Made by a program: the position numbers and the translations under genes
Source: Gracilibacillus boraciitolerans JCM 21714
GTDB lineage: Bacteria > Bacillota > Bacilli > Bacillales > Amphibacillaceae
DNA: 64,000 nucleotides
Direction: 5' to 3'
NCBI RefSeq assembly: GCF_000521485.1
Contig: NZ_BAVS01000004.1
Coordinates: forward strand, 1 to 64,000
In this document: piece after piece, positions 29,605 through 46,169 of the stretch
Numbering within the stretch: the first letter of the stretch is position 1
Layout of the letters: every line of letters starts with the position of its first letter
The notes under the pieces: model-generated
Database searches by the model: none
Seen by the model: only the letters and a program-made list of their open reading frames with translations
What the model was told of the DNA's origin: nothing

Positions 29605-30435
29605 TTAGTAAAACGAAATAATCGTACCGCCCTTTCCTGCATATGTTCCCATTGTTGCACCCATGTAATTTATTATTATTTCTCGAGGATTATATCTTTT
29701 TTCTATTTCCGTTTTTAAAAATTCAACATCCTCAAAATTACCTGTATGAGTAATTCCGAAAACTGTTTCAGAAAAATCGGCTTTACGTTCTCCTATAATA
29801 TTTAATGCCCTTTTGAAAAATCGCTTATTTCCTCGTATCTTTTCAAGAACTTCTATTTTTCCATTAATTCCTTCTAAAATAACTTTAATATTAAGAACTT
29901 TAACAATAGATCCCTGGAACCTGCTTAACCTTCCACCCTTTACGACATTTTCAATGGTATCTAATAAAATTAAGATATTCATTTCATCTCTAATCTTTTC
30001 AATTACCGGAATAATGTCTCCCAATTTCCATCCTTTATCCGCTAGTTCTACTGCTTTCAATATCTGCAACCCATGACCTAAAGAACCACCTAATGTATCA
30101 AAAATAGTTACATTAGTTTTAGATAACTCTTTGCCAAGACATGCTGATTGATATGTACCACTAAGGCCAGAGGAAATAGTAAAGCAAAGAATTTCTTCCT
30201 CTTTTTCAGCTAACTTTGTGAACAAATCAGCAAAATCCGAGGGAGATGGCTGCGAAGTTTTTGGGAGTTCATCAGTTGAAAACATCTTTTGATAGAATTC
30301 AGGCGGGGTAATACTAATACCCTCTAAATATTGTGTTTCCTCTATTTGAACAGATAAAGGCACAATATAAATATTATATTTTTCTAATAGATCTTTTGGC
30401 AAATCCGCAGAACTGTCAGTAATAAATTGAACCAT
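29605..30435 (-). CDS. DegV family fatty-acid-binding protein
   Basis: A 276-residue DegV protein: the start VQFITDSSADLPKDLLEKYNI, then TSQPSPSDF with the Ser that contacts the lipid head group, FTISSGLSGTYQSA, and VVKGGRLSR. Such proteins (FakB) present fatty acids to the FakA kinase. The ATG at 30435 follows AGAGAGGG; the longer frame upstream has no such site. The frame is intact. No fakA is adjacent. Confidence 0.92.
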   Translation of the reverse strand: MVQFITDSSADLPKDLLEKYNIYIVPLSVQIEETQYLEGISITPPEFYQKMFSTDELPKTSQPSPSDFADLFTKLAEKEEEILCFTISSGLSGTYQSACLGKELSKTNVTIFDTLGGSLGHGLQILKAVELADKGWKLGDIIPVIEKIRDEMNILILLDTIENVVKGGRLSRFQGSIVKVLNIKVILEGINGKIEVLEKIRGNKRFFKRALNIIGERKADFSETVFGITHTGNFEDVEFLKTEIEKRYNPREIIINYMGATMGTYAGKGGTIISFY

Positions 30436-30901
30436 ACTTTTCCCTCTCTTCTTATAAAAAATAATGTGCAATTAAAAGTAACACCTTATGAAGCCATTGA
30501 TTTTATACACCAACAATAAAAATCCGCATCCACTGTTTTATGATAATATCAGTTTATATTATCGCTTGCAGGTTTCTATTGTTTGGTTAGATTTTTTTGC
30601 ATTCAAAGCAGCCTCTTACCATAATCGCCCTTTTCATCGTTCATTCTTCTGTCAATAATTATAATAAAGTCTACATACTAACGCACCTTTTTCACCTTTT
30701 CGTTTCAAAATTTTTGGTCAAACTTTGTTACAAAAAAAATAAAATTCGAAATCTACTTCTTATCCATTTAATTCCCATATAATATTAATAAAACAAACCA
30801 GTTATAATTAGTTTGTTCTATGATGTGAAATTTATCATTGTATACACGTTCAATAAAAACGTATAATTATATCTAGATATTTAAATTGAAGGAGAAGAAC
30901 C
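30436..30901. other. Divergent intergenic region degV / modA
   Basis: About 460 AT-rich bases with no supported gene. AACAAAC and GTTTGTT (about 30792-30818) form an inverted repeat just ahead of the modA promoter and could be an operator. No Moco-riboswitch core is recognisable by eye. Confidence 0.4.
30838..30867 (+). promoter_or_regulatory. Promoter of modABC
   Basis: TTGTAT, an 18-base spacer and a perfect TATAAT, 35 bases ahead of the modA start. Confidence 0.65.
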
Positions 30902-31696
30902 ATGAATAATAGTTGTTCTTATCTAATTATAGCATTTACTCTTTTATGTGTATTATTGATTAATGGTTGCAGTACAAATGAATCATCAGTAAATAACGAG
31001 GTAGAAATAAAAGTTGCTGCTGCCTCTGACTTAGCATTAGCCTTCAAAGAAGTTGGAGAATTATTTGAACAAGAAACTGGAGCAAACGTTACCTTTTCAT
31101 TTGGATCAACAGGTCAATTAGCCGATCAAATTGAAAATGGTGCTCCTTTTGATGTATTTGCTTCAGCAAACGTTACATTCGTAGATCAGTTGCGAGAAAA
31201 AAATTTAATTATTCCTGAAACGCAGACTACATACGCTTTTGGCAGAATAGGAATTTCTACTCTTTCTGACAGTCCCCCCCTTTCCATTGAAACACTAGAA
31301 GATTTATTAAAACCAGAGGTCAAAAAAGTTGCTATCGCTAACCCTGATCATGCCCCCCCTTACGGCTTAGTGGCAAAACAAACCCTTGAAAATGCTGGTT
31401 TATGGGATCAACTACAAAGTAAATTAGTTTACGGTCGGAATATTTCTGACACACTAGTCTTTATTGAAACTGGTAATGCAGAAGCGGGCATCATCGCGCT
31501 TTCGCTTTACCAAGAAGACGAAGTAAACTTCCATATTATTGATGATGAGATGCATGCGCCACTTGAGCAGTCCATCGCAGTTATTAATCGAACAAACGAA
31601 GAAGAATTGGCGAAGGAATTTATATCCTTTATAAAAGGACCCACAGGAAAGCCAATTATGGAGAGTTACGGGTTTATCATACCGGAGGGAAAGTAG
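30902..31696 (+). CDS. modA: Molybdate-binding lipoprotein ModA
   Basis: Solute-binding component of the molybdate ABC transporter. The signal ends in the lipobox LINGC. Anion-binding segments are AAASDLALAF and FGSTGQLADQIENGAPFDVFASA, with IANPDHAP-YGLVAKQ later on. Seven-C runs at 31274 and 31353 add a Pro each; the second turns the near-invariant HAPYG into HAPPYG. 264 residues, ATG preceded by GGAGAAG. It overlaps modB tightly (stop directly before its ATG). Confidence 0.94.
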   Translation: MNNSCSYLIIAFTLLCVLLINGCSTNESSVNNEVEIKVAAASDLALAFKEVGELFEQETGANVTFSFGSTGQLADQIENGAPFDVFASANVTFVDQLREKNLIIPETQTTYAFGRIGISTLSDSPPLSIETLEDLLKPEVKKVAIANPDHAPPYGLVAKQTLENAGLWDQLQSKLVYGRNISDTLVFIETGNAEAGIIALSLYQEDEVNFHIIDDEMHAPLEQSIAVINRTNEEELAKEFISFIKGPTGKPIMESYGFIIPEGK

Positions 31697-32375
31697 ATGT
31701 TAGAGGGTATTACTTTATTTCCACTATTTTTATCTTTAAGAGTTGCTTTAACTGCAACTCTATTTGGACTCATTATCGGCCTCCCAATTGCTTATTATCT
31801 AAATCGTTCAAATAGTAAACTAGCTGATATTATCGATACTGTCATCACTTTGCCCATTGTTCTTCCACCAACTGTACTAGGATATTATTTATTAATTTTA
31901 TTAGGTCGACAAAGTTCAATCGGTAAGTTTTTAGAAGAAAGATTTGATATCACAATTGTTTTTACGCCAACTGGAGCTGTGATCGCTGCCCTTATTGTAT
32001 CCATACCACTGTTAATTAAATCGGCAAGAGCTGCATTCGCTGGAATTGATACTACATTGTTAAATGCAGCCAGAGTTTTAGGGAGATCAGAATTCAACAT
32101 ATTCTTAACGATAATCATCTTTAGCATGGAGAGGGATCGCTGCCGGGATTACACTTGCATTCGCAAGAGCACTTGGTGATTTCGGGGCAACTCTCATGGT
32201 TGCAGGAAGCATTCCAAATGAAACAATGACCATGCCTATTGCTATATATGATGCATTACTAGCAGGTAATAGTGAATTAGCTAATATCTTAGTCTTCATT
32301 ATGACTGCTGTATCACTTAGCTTACTATACATTATTAACCGTTTAGAAAAAAGAATTACGAAGGGACCTGGGTGA
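31697..32375 (+). CDS. modB: Molybdate ABC permease ModB, frameshifted
   Basis: Inner-membrane permease of about 225 residues. Helices start LFLSLRVALTATLFGL; the PPTVLGYYLLILLGR segment and the FARALGDFGATLMVAGSIPN EAA-loop are typical. The frame is lost near 32118-32128, where the sequence between TIII and AWRGIAAGIT is off by one (or short by two); the downstream frame then runs to the stop at 32375. No G-run is involved, so this break differs from most others here. Confidence 0.9.
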
Positions 32376-32380
32376 TTCTC

Positions 32381-33446
32381 ATGCTAAAGGTGAACATTAC
32401 AAAAACACTTAAACACTTTCAATTAAATGCGAATTTTAATGCACCAAAAGGAATTACAGGTATCATTGGCCCTTCTGGATCTGGGAAAAGTGTTACATTA
32501 CAATGTCTTGCAGGTCTCCAAACCCCCAGACAATGGTGAGATCCTATTAAACCACCAAATTCTTTTTCATTCAGCTAATCATATCAATCTCAAATCAAGA
32601 GAACGAAAGATAGGTTATGTATTTCAAAACTACGCCCTTTTTCCACACTTAACTGTAGAGAATAATATTGCATATGGTTTAAAGGGAAGTCCAGGGGGGG
32701 AAGAGAAAATCCAGAAAGTTTCAGACATGATAGCAAAAGTCCAACTCTCTGGCTATGAAAGACATTATCCAACGCAACTTTCTGGTGGTCAACAGCAACG
32801 TGTTGCTCTTGCTAGAACATTGGTGACAGAACCGAGTATGCTTTTATTAGACGAGCCCTTTTCTGCTTTGGACCACCACGTAAAGCACATTCTTGAACAA
32901 GAATTATTAAATATTTTAAATGAAAATTATTCAGGAGTTGTACTATTAGTCACTCACAATATGGAGGAAGCCTACAGACTTTGTGATTCTTTAATCCTTT
33001 ATGACCAAGGACAAATCATTCAATCAGGAGAAAAGGAAGAAGTTTTCAAAAAGCCTGGCAATATTTCCGCAGCAAAAATTATCGGATGTAAGAACATCTT
33101 ACCAGTTAATTCTATATTTGAAACCAAAGATCATATAGAGTGTCAAATTCAAGGCTTAAAAATAAAGGTTCCAAAGCAAACACTATCTACTGAAATTACA
33201 CATATTGGTATATACTCTGAAAATATCCAATTCAGAAAAACAAATCATCAAGCGGAAAATTTATTTCATTTCACTATAACGGAAATGGTTAGGGGGGGAA
33301 TTCATCAAACAAATCTAACAATCAACCTTGAGAAAAAGTTACCTATAGTTGCCTCAGTTCCTAATAATGAAATGGATACCATTTTAAAAGAAAATATAAT
33401 AGTAGAGCTACCTTCTCAACATTTATTTCTTTTAGAAAACAGGTAA
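32381..33446 (+). CDS. modC: Molybdate ABC ATPase ModC, frameshifted
   Basis: ATP-binding subunit of about 354 residues. Walker A GPSGSGKSV near residue 34, Q-loop VFQNYALFPHLTV, signature LSGGQQQRVALARTL, Walker B LLLLDEPFSALD, and the H-loop His in THNMEEAY. The C-terminal third is a MOP-like molybdate-binding region. The ATG at 32381 lies six bases after modB. Five C at 32523-32527 break the frame after LAGLQT; with four it reads PDNGEILLNHQ. Runs at 32694 and 33292 add a Gly each. Confidence 0.92.
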
Positions 33447-33692
33447 GCATTATTGCTACTACCTCTAAAATAAATACCGATTCTTTTTTCTTGCTTCAAC
33501 TGTATAACCTTGTTTTCCAAAAAACGGCTTTGCAGTAATTGATGCATACGTTTCAAAGCTACTTCAACCAACTTTTCGTGCAATTATCCAATACCTTTAG
33601 TTTTGGTCAAAAAAGTTCACATATTTATCGAAAAGATCCCTTCAAATAAAAATTCCCTCAAAACTCTTAGTCTGAGGGAATGTACATCTTCA

Positions 33693-35077
33693 CTATACAC
33701 GGTCTATCAATGCCACGCACTCGACGTGTGTCGTCTGCGGAAACATATCAACGGGTTGTACTTCCTTCGTATGGTATCCCCCATCTTCCAACACACGTAA
33801 ATCACGCGCTAGAGTCGACGGATTACAAGAAACATAGACAATACGCTTTGGCTTCATTTCTAGCATTGCATGTAATAATACCTCGTCACAACCTTTTCTT
33901 GGCGGATCTACCACAATAACGTCTGGTTTAAGTCCTTGCGCCTGCCACCAGGGCATTACTTTTTCAGCTTGTCCTACATAGAATTCAACATTATCAATAT
34001 GATTTAATTTAGCATTTTCCTTGGCATCACTGATCGCTTCAGGAACAATTTCTACACCATATACCTTTTTAGCTTTTTGGGCAAGAAATAAAGAAATCGT
34101 ACCAATTCCGCAATAAGCATCAATGACAGTTTCATTTCCCGAGAGATCTGCATATTCCAATGCCTTATCATATAATTTCTTTGTTTGTGTTGGATTGACC
34201 TGATAAAAAGATTTGGCGGAGATCGCAAATTTTACATCGCCAATTTCGTCATAAATATATTCTTCTCCCCATAATACTTTCGTTTTCTTACCGAGAATGA
34301 CATTGGTCCGATCCGTGTTAATATTTTGAACAACCGATTTGATATGAGGATAGGTTTCTGTTAATTCGCTTATCAATGTCTCTAACTGGGGGGGCACTTT
34401 TTCTGTTCTTGTTATTAAAACAATCATAGTTTGTTTGGTTACTTGTCCTGATCGCACCATGATGTGTCGCAACGTGCCGCGATGATGTTCTTCATCATAT
34501 GCTTGTATGCCTAAGCGATTTGCAATCTCACGAACAGCATCCACCATTCGATCATTTACTTCGTCCGTAATAATGCAACGTTCCATATCATCTATGATCT
34601 CGTGAGTTTGCTTCCGGTAAAAACCCGTGATTAATTCGCCGTTTTTCTCTCCCACAGGAATTTGCACCTTATTTCGGTAGCGCCATGGGTCCTCCATACC
34701 TATTGTCGGATGAATCGGTATACCCTCGATATGTCCAATCTTTTTTAGTGAGCTTTGAACCTGATTTCTTTTCATATCTAATTGCATTTCATAACTCATA
34801 TGCTGCAATTGGCAGCCGCCACATTTATGGTAGACATTACATGGTGGCTCGACACGATCTGCACTTTGACTGGTGATTTCAAGGAGACGGCCGAATCCAA
34901 AATTCTTCTTTACTTTAATTACTTTTACTTGGGCGGTTTCACCTGGTAATCCATTTGGAACAAATAGCGGAAAACCATCAACCTTACCTACCCCCCCTGC
35001 CCCCCCTTCATGGTTATATCTACAAATTCAACCTCAATTGTTTCATTCTTTTTCACTGGCGGAGTTATTTTAGTCAT
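33693..35077 (-). CDS. rlmCD: 23S rRNA (uracil-C5)-methyltransferase RlmCD (YefA), frameshifted
   Basis: SAM-dependent methyltransferase modifying two 23S uridines. An N-terminal TRAM domain ([19 protein letters not shown] once corrected) is followed by the Fe-S cluster Cys ([14 protein letters not shown]), the SAM domain [24 protein letters not shown] and the catalytic Cys in [12 protein letters not shown]. The ATG at 35077 follows AAGGACG. A missing base near 35012 breaks the N-terminus, and seven-C runs at 34991 and 35000 add two Gly to the TRAM motif; 34388 adds a Pro. The 246-base gap to modC shows no gene. Confidence 0.93.
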
Positions 35078-35293
35078 TATATCAACGTCCTTTTTTTCGA
35101 TTAAGTGAGACATACTTAACAGTGATCATTCGTTTTAAAAAATTGCCGTTATTCGTCACTCGACTCTCTTTTTTATCATATACTGTCCAAATTTTATCAC
35201 AGCTTATGTCAAATAGGAAATAGCGTGTCTAATTTAATCATTTCCTGGGAAATAAATAAATTTTTTCGCAAAGTTAGGCAGAATATCTGGCAC

Positions 35294-35334
35294 AAAAAAA
35301 AGATACATTCGTTCATCGTGAATGTATCTTTTTC
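35294..35334 (-). terminator. Terminator after dagK
   Basis: AAGATACATTC and GAATGTATCTT form an eleven-base stem with a T-run on the minus strand, at the stop of dagK. Confidence 0.88.
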
Positions 35335-35336
35335 AT

Positions 35337-36260
35337 TCATTTAATTTCTGCTTGCTTTTCTATAAATTGTTCAGAGACAAAAAACTCGATATGTTGATAG
35401 AGATTTACGAATTCCCCCCCTGGTAATAACCCACCGAATTCTCCATCAAGATTTAGTTGCATTTTTTCATCTGTATGAACTTTGATCCGATTGGCTTTTG
35501 TGTAGAAAATATTCTTATCTTCCAAATGGGCTCCACGTGTTGCTAAACTAGCAATACGGACAAATTCTGCTAAATTTATTTTGCGAAGAATTACTAGATC
35601 AAAGTAGCCATCATCCATTTTTGCTTCTGGTGCGATTTTCTCAAATCCACCTACTGAATTTGTATTGGCAACAAGAAAAAGCATAATCTCATCTTCAAAA
35701 AATTTCCCATCATATTCAATCTGCACATTTATGGGTTTTAATGATGGTAACATCTCAATACCCTTCAAGTAATAAGCGAGTTGACCAAGCATTGTTTTTA
35801 ATTTACTTGGCACCTCATATGTTAATTCAGTAAGCTTACCCCCCCCACCTGCAATGTTCATAAAATAATGATGATTTACTTTACCTATGTCCAATTTTCT
35901 TATATGATGCTCTAAAATCACAGAGACTGCCTTTTGTATATCACGAGGTATTCCTAAGGCACGGGCAAAATCATTGGTTGTCCCCCCCACAGGAATAACA
36001 GCTAACTGCGGGCGATAATCCTGTTCTGCTATACCATGTAAAACTTCATTGATCGTCCCATCTCCACCTGCTGCAATAATGAGATCGAATTTATTGGTGA
36101 CAGCATATTTAGCTGCATCTGTTGCGTCACCTTCACAGGTTGTCGCATGGGCAGAGGTTTCATATCCTGCTTCTTCAAAACGTCTCAATACTTCTGGTAA
36201 TTCTTTTTTGAAAAGCTCCCGACCAGAAGTAGGATTATAAATAACACGTGCTTTTTTCAT
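35337..36260 (-). CDS. dagK: Diacylglycerol kinase DagK (YerQ/DgkB)
   Basis: Soluble lipid kinase recycling diacylglycerol released by lipoteichoic acid synthesis. Motifs: YNPTSGRE, AAGGDGTINEVLHG, VG-TTNDFARALGIP, MNIAGGG-KLTELTYEVPSKLK, and DGEFGGLLPG. The ATG at 36260 (MKKARVIYN) follows AGAGGAG. Three G-runs each add a Gly, at 35414, 35839 and 35992; the last falls in PVGTTND, normally with a single Gly. About 307 residues. Position next to rlmCD and gatB is as in B. subtilis. Confidence 0.94.
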   Translation of the reverse strand: MKKARVIYNPTSGRELFKKELPEVLRRFEEAGYETSAHATTCEGDATDAAKYAVTNKFDLIIAAGGDGTINEVLHGIAEQDYRPQLAVIPVGGTTNDFARALGIPRDIQKAVSVILEHHIRKLDIGKVNHHYFMNIAGGGGKLTELTYEVPSKLKTMLGQLAYYLKGIEMLPSLKPINVQIEYDGKFFEDEIMLFLVANTNSVGGFEKIAPEAKMDDGYFDLVILRKINLAEFVRIASLATRGAHLEDKNIFYTKANRIKVHTDEKMQLNLDGEFGGLLPGGEFVNLYQHIEFFVSEQFIEKQAEIK

Positions 36261-36413
36261 ATTCATTCTCCTCTTAACGAAAAACCTTCTAACTATCATC
36301 ATAATGGATTTGGCTAATTTTGCAAATAATAAGTGATGAAGTCAAATAATTCTTAAGCAAATAATGTACGTTGATGCTTTCTAATGTCGATCAGTTACAC
36401 TGAGTCGATAATA

Positions 36414-36442
36414 AGGGACTGTGCGTATACACAGCCCCCCCT
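36414..36442 (-). terminator. Terminator after gatB
   Basis: GGGGCTGTG and GCACAGTCCC pair on the minus strand. The stem contains the seven-C run 36435-36441, one of the few such runs outside genes. Confidence 0.65.
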
Positions 36443-36448
36443 TCCTTC

Positions 36449-37882
36449 TTATCGTTTATCAATTTCTTCTAGAATAATTTTATTTACCATAGGTGGATTA
36501 GCTTGTCCTTTGGTAACTTTCATTGTTTGACCAACAAGGAAACCTAATGCTTTATCTTTACCATTCTTGTAATCGACTATCGATTGTTGATTCTCATTCA
36601 ATATACCGATTATGATATCACGAAGCTGTCCTTCATCTGAAATTTGCACAAGTCCTTTTTCTTTTACAATTTTTTGAGGATCTCCACCGTTTTCTACAAG
36701 CTCTGCGAATACCTTCTTCGCCATTTTTGAAGAAATCGTTCCATCCTCAATAAGATTGATCATTTTCGCCAGTGCTGCTGGTGTCATTTTTAAGTCTTGA
36801 ATTTCTACTTGCTGTTTGTTCATATAGGCTGATACTTCACCCATTAACCAGTTAGATGCTTGCTTACTATCTGCACCCGCCTTGATGGTTTGCTCAAAGA
36901 AATCAGCCATTTCTATCGTGCTTGTTAGAACAGCTGCATCGTAGGCTGGTAAATCCAGATCCTTCACATAGCGCTCGCGGCGCGCGTCTGGTAATTCTGG
37001 AATTTCAGCACGAATGCGTTCTTTCCATGCTTCATCAATATAAAGTGGAACAAGATCTGGTTCAGGGAAGTAACGATAATCGTCTGAGCCTTCTTTGACA
37101 CGCATAAGAATCGTTTCTTTCGTCTGTTCATCATAACGGCGTGTTTCCTGAAGAATCTCACCACCATTAAGCAATACTTCTCGTTGACGTTTTTCTTCAA
37201 ATTCCAATCCTTTTTGAACAAAAGAGAAGGAGTTTAGGTTTTTTAATTCTGTTTTTGTACCAAATTCCTTTTGTCCTACTGGACGGATCGAAATATTAGC
37301 ATCACAACGCAAGGAACCTTCTTCCATCTTACAGTCAGATACCCCTGTATATTGAATAATGTTTTTTAATTTTTCTAAATATGCATATGCTTCTTCCGGT
37401 GTACGCATGTCAGGCTCGGACACTATTTCAACAAGTGGTGTACCTTGACGATTGTAATCAACAAGAGAATAACCGTCATCACCATGTGTCAGTTTACCAG
37501 CATCTTCTTCTAAGTGGAGACGCGTAATACCGATTTTCTTTTTCTCACCATTTACTTCAATTTCAATCCAGCCATTTTCACCGATTGGCTGATCAAATTG
37601 CGAAATTTGATATGCTTTCGGATTGTCTGGATAGAAGTAGTTTTTACGGTCAAATTTTGTATTTGTTGCAATATCACAATTAATTGCCATCGAGGCTTTC
37701 ATCGCAAAGTTTACTGCTTCTTCGTTTAATACTGGTAAAACACCTGGATATCCTAAATCAATTGGGTTCACATTGGCGTTTGGCTCTGAACCAAATGCAT
37801 TAGGACTTGGACTAAAGATTTTTGATGCTGTTTTTAATTCTACATGCACCTCTAAACCAATTACTGTTTCAAAATTTGTCAT
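36449..37882 (-). CDS. gatB: Aspartyl/glutamyl-tRNA amidotransferase subunit B
   Basis: GatB catalyses the ATP-dependent phosphorylation step converting Glu-tRNA(Gln) to Gln-tRNA(Gln). It begins [14 protein letters not shown], with [30 protein letters not shown] and [13 protein letters not shown], and the C-terminal tRNA-binding Yqey-like tail. 477 residues, intact, and free of long G-runs. The start ATG overlaps the gatA stop by one base, indicating translational coupling. Confidence 0.98.
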   Translation of the reverse strand: MTNFETVIGLEVHVELKTASKIFSPSPNAFGSEPNANVNPIDLGYPGVLPVLNEEAVNFAMKASMAINCDIATNTKFDRKNYFYPDNPKAYQISQFDQPIGENGWIEIEVNGEKKKIGITRLHLEEDAGKLTHGDDGYSLVDYNRQGTPLVEIVSEPDMRTPEEAYAYLEKLKNIIQYTGVSDCKMEEGSLRCDANISIRPVGQKEFGTKTELKNLNSFSFVQKGLEFEEKRQREVLLNGGEILQETRRYDEQTKETILMRVKEGSDDYRYFPEPDLVPLYIDEAWKERIRAEIPELPDARRERYVKDLDLPAYDAAVLTSTIEMADFFEQTIKAGADSKQASNWLMGEVSAYMNKQQVEIQDLKMTPAALAKMINLIEDGTISSKMAKKVFAELVENGGDPQKIVKEKGLVQISDEGQLRDIIIGILNENQQSIVDYKNGKDKALGFLVGQTMKVTKGQANPPMVNKIILEEIDKR

Positions 37883-39352
37883 TACTTGTCACCTCCTAGG
37901 CTAGGACGTTTTTTATGATGATCTGTTGCTTGCTCATAAGCATATGCCACACGATAAATCATCGACTCATCAAAGTGTTTACCAATGATCTGTAATCCAA
38001 TTGGTAAACCATTACTATTAAATCCGCAAGGCAATGAAATACCTGGAAGTCCGGCAAGGTTTACTGGAGTTGTTAATACATCATCTGCATACATTGTTAA
38101 TGGATCATCAATTTTTTCACCAATTTTATATGCTGGTGTTGGGGGTGGTTGGTCCAATCACCACGTCATACTCATTAAAGATTTTTTCGAAGTCATTTTT
38201 AATTAACGTACGAACTTTTTGGGATTTTTTATAATATGCATCATAGTAGCCGGAGCTTAAAGCAAATGTACCTAGCATGATACGTCGTTTTACTTCATCA
38301 CCGAAACCTTCTGCACGGGATTCTTTGAACATATCAATCATATCCACTTTTTTCTCTGTTCGCTTACCGTAACGCACACCATCAAAACGTGCTAAATTCG
38401 CACTTGCTTCTGAGGATGCCAACAAGTAATAAGCTGCAACTGCATATTTAGAGTGTGGCAATGAAACTTCATCCCATGTAGCACCTAATGCTTCATATTG
38501 TTTTAACGCTGTAAGCACTGCTTCTTTTACTTCTGGATCAATTCCTTCTGCTAAGTACTCTTTAGGTACCGCAATCCGAAGACCTTTTACCCCTTCTTTA
38601 AAAGCTGCACTATAATCTGGCACTTCTACATTTGCGGAAGTAGAGTCCATTGGATCATGTCCAACAATAGCTTGTAAAAGGTGGGCATTGTCTTCAACCG
38701 TTTTTGTGATCGGTCCAATTTGATCTAAGGAAGATGCGAATGCCACTAAACCAAAACGCGATACAAGACCATAAGTAGGTTTTAATCCGACTACACCACA
38801 AAACGCTGCAGGCTGACGAATCGAACCACCTGTATCGGAACCTAATGAAAAGAATACTTCATTGGCAGCAACAGATGCGGCAGCTCCACCACTGGAACCT
38901 CCTGGCACATAGTCTGTGTTCCATGGATTACGGGTATTTTGATAGCTGGAATTTTCTGTTGAAGATCCCATCGCAAATTCATCCATGTTTAATTTACCTA
39001 TCGTTACCGTATTTTCTGCATTTAATTTTTGTACAACTGTTGCATCGTATAGTGGATCATTAAGATTATCTAACATTTGACTAGCACAAGTGGTACGTAA
39101 TCCTTTTGTAACGATGTTGTCCTTCAAACCTAACGGCATCCCATATAATATCGATGCATCGGAACCTAATTTTTCATCTAACTCTTTCGCTTGTTGTTTT
39201 GCTTTTTCTTCGTTTAGTGTCAGGAATGCCTGTACTTCACCATCTACTTCATTAATTCGGTCATAGGAAGCTTGTACAAGGTCGCTAACAGTAATTTCTT
39301 TATTATGTAGCTTTTCTTGCAATTCTTTTAATGTATAGTCAAAAAGTGACAA
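37882..39352 (-). CDS. gatA: Aspartyl/glutamyl-tRNA amidotransferase subunit A, frameshifted
   Basis: Glutaminase subunit with the amidase signature [14 protein letters not shown] and [24 protein letters not shown] (Ser-cisSer-Lys triad). Translation starts at a TTG at 39352 behind GGAGGG. Five G at 38141-38145 interrupt the frame after VVIGPTTP; with four it reads [14 protein letters not shown] and ends at 37882. The gene is essential in Bacillus, which lacks a glutaminyl-tRNA synthetase, so the break is very unlikely to be real. About 489 residues. Confidence 0.96.
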
Positions 39353-39364
39353 AAGAAACCCTCC

Positions 39365-39655
39365 TTATTCTAAAATTGATGGTACACGGAATTGACCATC
39401 TTTTTGATCTGGTGCATTCTTCAATGCATCCTCTTTTTTAATCCATTCTTTCGGCTCATCTTTACGCAGTACATTTTTCAAATCTAAGACGTGTGTCGTT
39501 GGTTCGACATTGTCCGTATCTAACTCATTTAATAATTCTGCATAGTTGATGATATCGCCTAAATGTTTAGTGAAGGTATCTACTTCCTCGTCTGTTAACG
39601 CTAGTCGAGCCAAATTCGCGACATGCTTTACCTGTTCTTTTGAAATATCCGCCAT
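39365..39655 (-). CDS. gatC: Aspartyl/glutamyl-tRNA amidotransferase subunit C
   Basis: A 96-residue stabilising subunit: [22 protein letters not shown] start and LRKDEPKEW with VPSILE at the end. The ATG at 39655 follows GGAGGTGG. First gene of gatCAB. Confidence 0.97.
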   Translation of the reverse strand: MADISKEQVKHVANLARLALTDEEVDTFTKHLGDIINYAELLNELDTDNVEPTTHVLDLKNVLRKDEPKEWIKKEDALKNAPDQKDGQFRVPSILE

Positions 39656-39756
39656 GTTATCCACCTCCGTATTTATAAAAGCTGCTCGTTATAAGTAAAA
39701 TCCATAACGTTTATTTTACCATTAATTCCATTATATCAAAAGATTTTTGGACAGAA

Positions 39757-45202
<5,446 letters not shown>

Positions 45203-45221
45203 TCTAACACCGTCCTTTTTT

Positions 45222-45905
45222 TTACTTGGTTGCTTTGACTGTTTTTAACGCTTCTTTTGGATTATTATAAATTACATTGCCAACAACAATAATGTCTGCA
45301 TACTGGCTCATTTCAGCTGCCTGTTCTTTCGATTCAATGCCACCACCATAGATCAGCTTTGTATTATCAAGTTCACGACTTATTTTTTCAGTAAGTGCTG
45401 AATCTCCATATGTACCGCTATATTCCAAGTAGAAAAAGGGTAATCGGAATAAATGTTCAGCCATTCTTGCGTATGCAATTGCATCCCCCCCTTCAGTAGG
45501 CAGCTTACAATCAGTATGCTGAAAAACTTTTGATTGTTCATTCATAATACAATAACCCTCTGCATACATCTCCTGCCAGTTAACAATATCACCGTATTCA
45601 CGGATAGCTTCATGCTGCACATCGATCATCCATTTTTTCTGCTGGCTGTTTAACACCATTGGAACAAAATAATAGTCAAAGCCAGGTGTAACTGATTCGA
45701 TATTAGATATTTCTAAAATCACCGGTACCGTATGACGTCGAATACTGCTTAACAATTGCAACACGTCATCAAGTGTGACGTGATCGGTGCCTCCAACTAT
45801 TATTGCGTCTGTTCCTGACTCACATATCTTATCAATCATATCTTCTGAAATCTCTTTAGCCGGATCTAATTTGAAGATATGTTTCCATTCATCGATATTA
45901 TACAC
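45222..45905 (-). CDS. pcrB: Heptaprenylglyceryl phosphate synthase PcrB
   Basis: TIM-barrel prenyltransferase attaching heptaprenyl diphosphate to glycerol-1-phosphate. Motifs: [48 protein letters not shown] and [20 protein letters not shown]. It starts at a GTG (45905) behind GGAGG. The run at 45485 inserts a Gly ([11 protein letters not shown]) but the frame is open. Directly upstream of pcrA as in B. subtilis. Confidence 0.95.
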   Translation of the reverse strand: MYNIDEWKHIFKLDPAKEISEDMIDKICESGTDAIIVGGTDHVTLDDVLQLLSSIRRHTVPVILEISNIESVTPGFDYYFVPMVLNSQQKKWMIDVQHEAIREYGDIVNWQEMYAEGYCIMNEQSKVFQHTDCKLPTEGGDAIAYARMAEHLFRLPFFYLEYSGTYGDSALTEKISRELDNTKLIYGGGIESKEQAAEMSQYADIIVVGNVIYNNPKEALKTVKATK

Positions 45906-46030
45906 GATTATAATCCTCCATTAATGACGATTCTATATCCATTATTTCATTATAGCAAAAATATACACCATTTTAGAATGATAAAGTGTGATTCTCGTAT
46001 CATTTTTTGCTGAATATTTTGGATTGCTAT

Positions 46031-46152
46031 TTAATCTTTATATCTCAGACATACGTTGATGACTTTTCAGCGATATATCAGTTTATCGCTGAAATCTCAG
46101 AAGGCGGCTCGTTACTTTTCATCCATATATCGTTTTTAATCTTTATATCTCA
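46031..46152. repeat. Hairpin element bounded by 17-bp direct repeats
   Basis: TTAATCTTTATATCTCA occurs at 46031-46047 and again at 46136-46152, identical in all 17 bases. Between them TTTCAGCGATA (46065-46075) and TATCGCTGAAA (46084-46094) form a perfect eleven-base stem with an eight-base loop. No coding content. It lies in the 264-base gap upstream of pcrB. Confidence 0.6.
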
Positions 46153-46169
46153 ATAAACCAGATATACAA

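Noticed and set aside
30436-30901. Molybdenum-cofactor riboswitch before modA
   Set aside because: I could not find the conserved Moco RNA core by eye; only a promoter and a short inverted repeat are visible.
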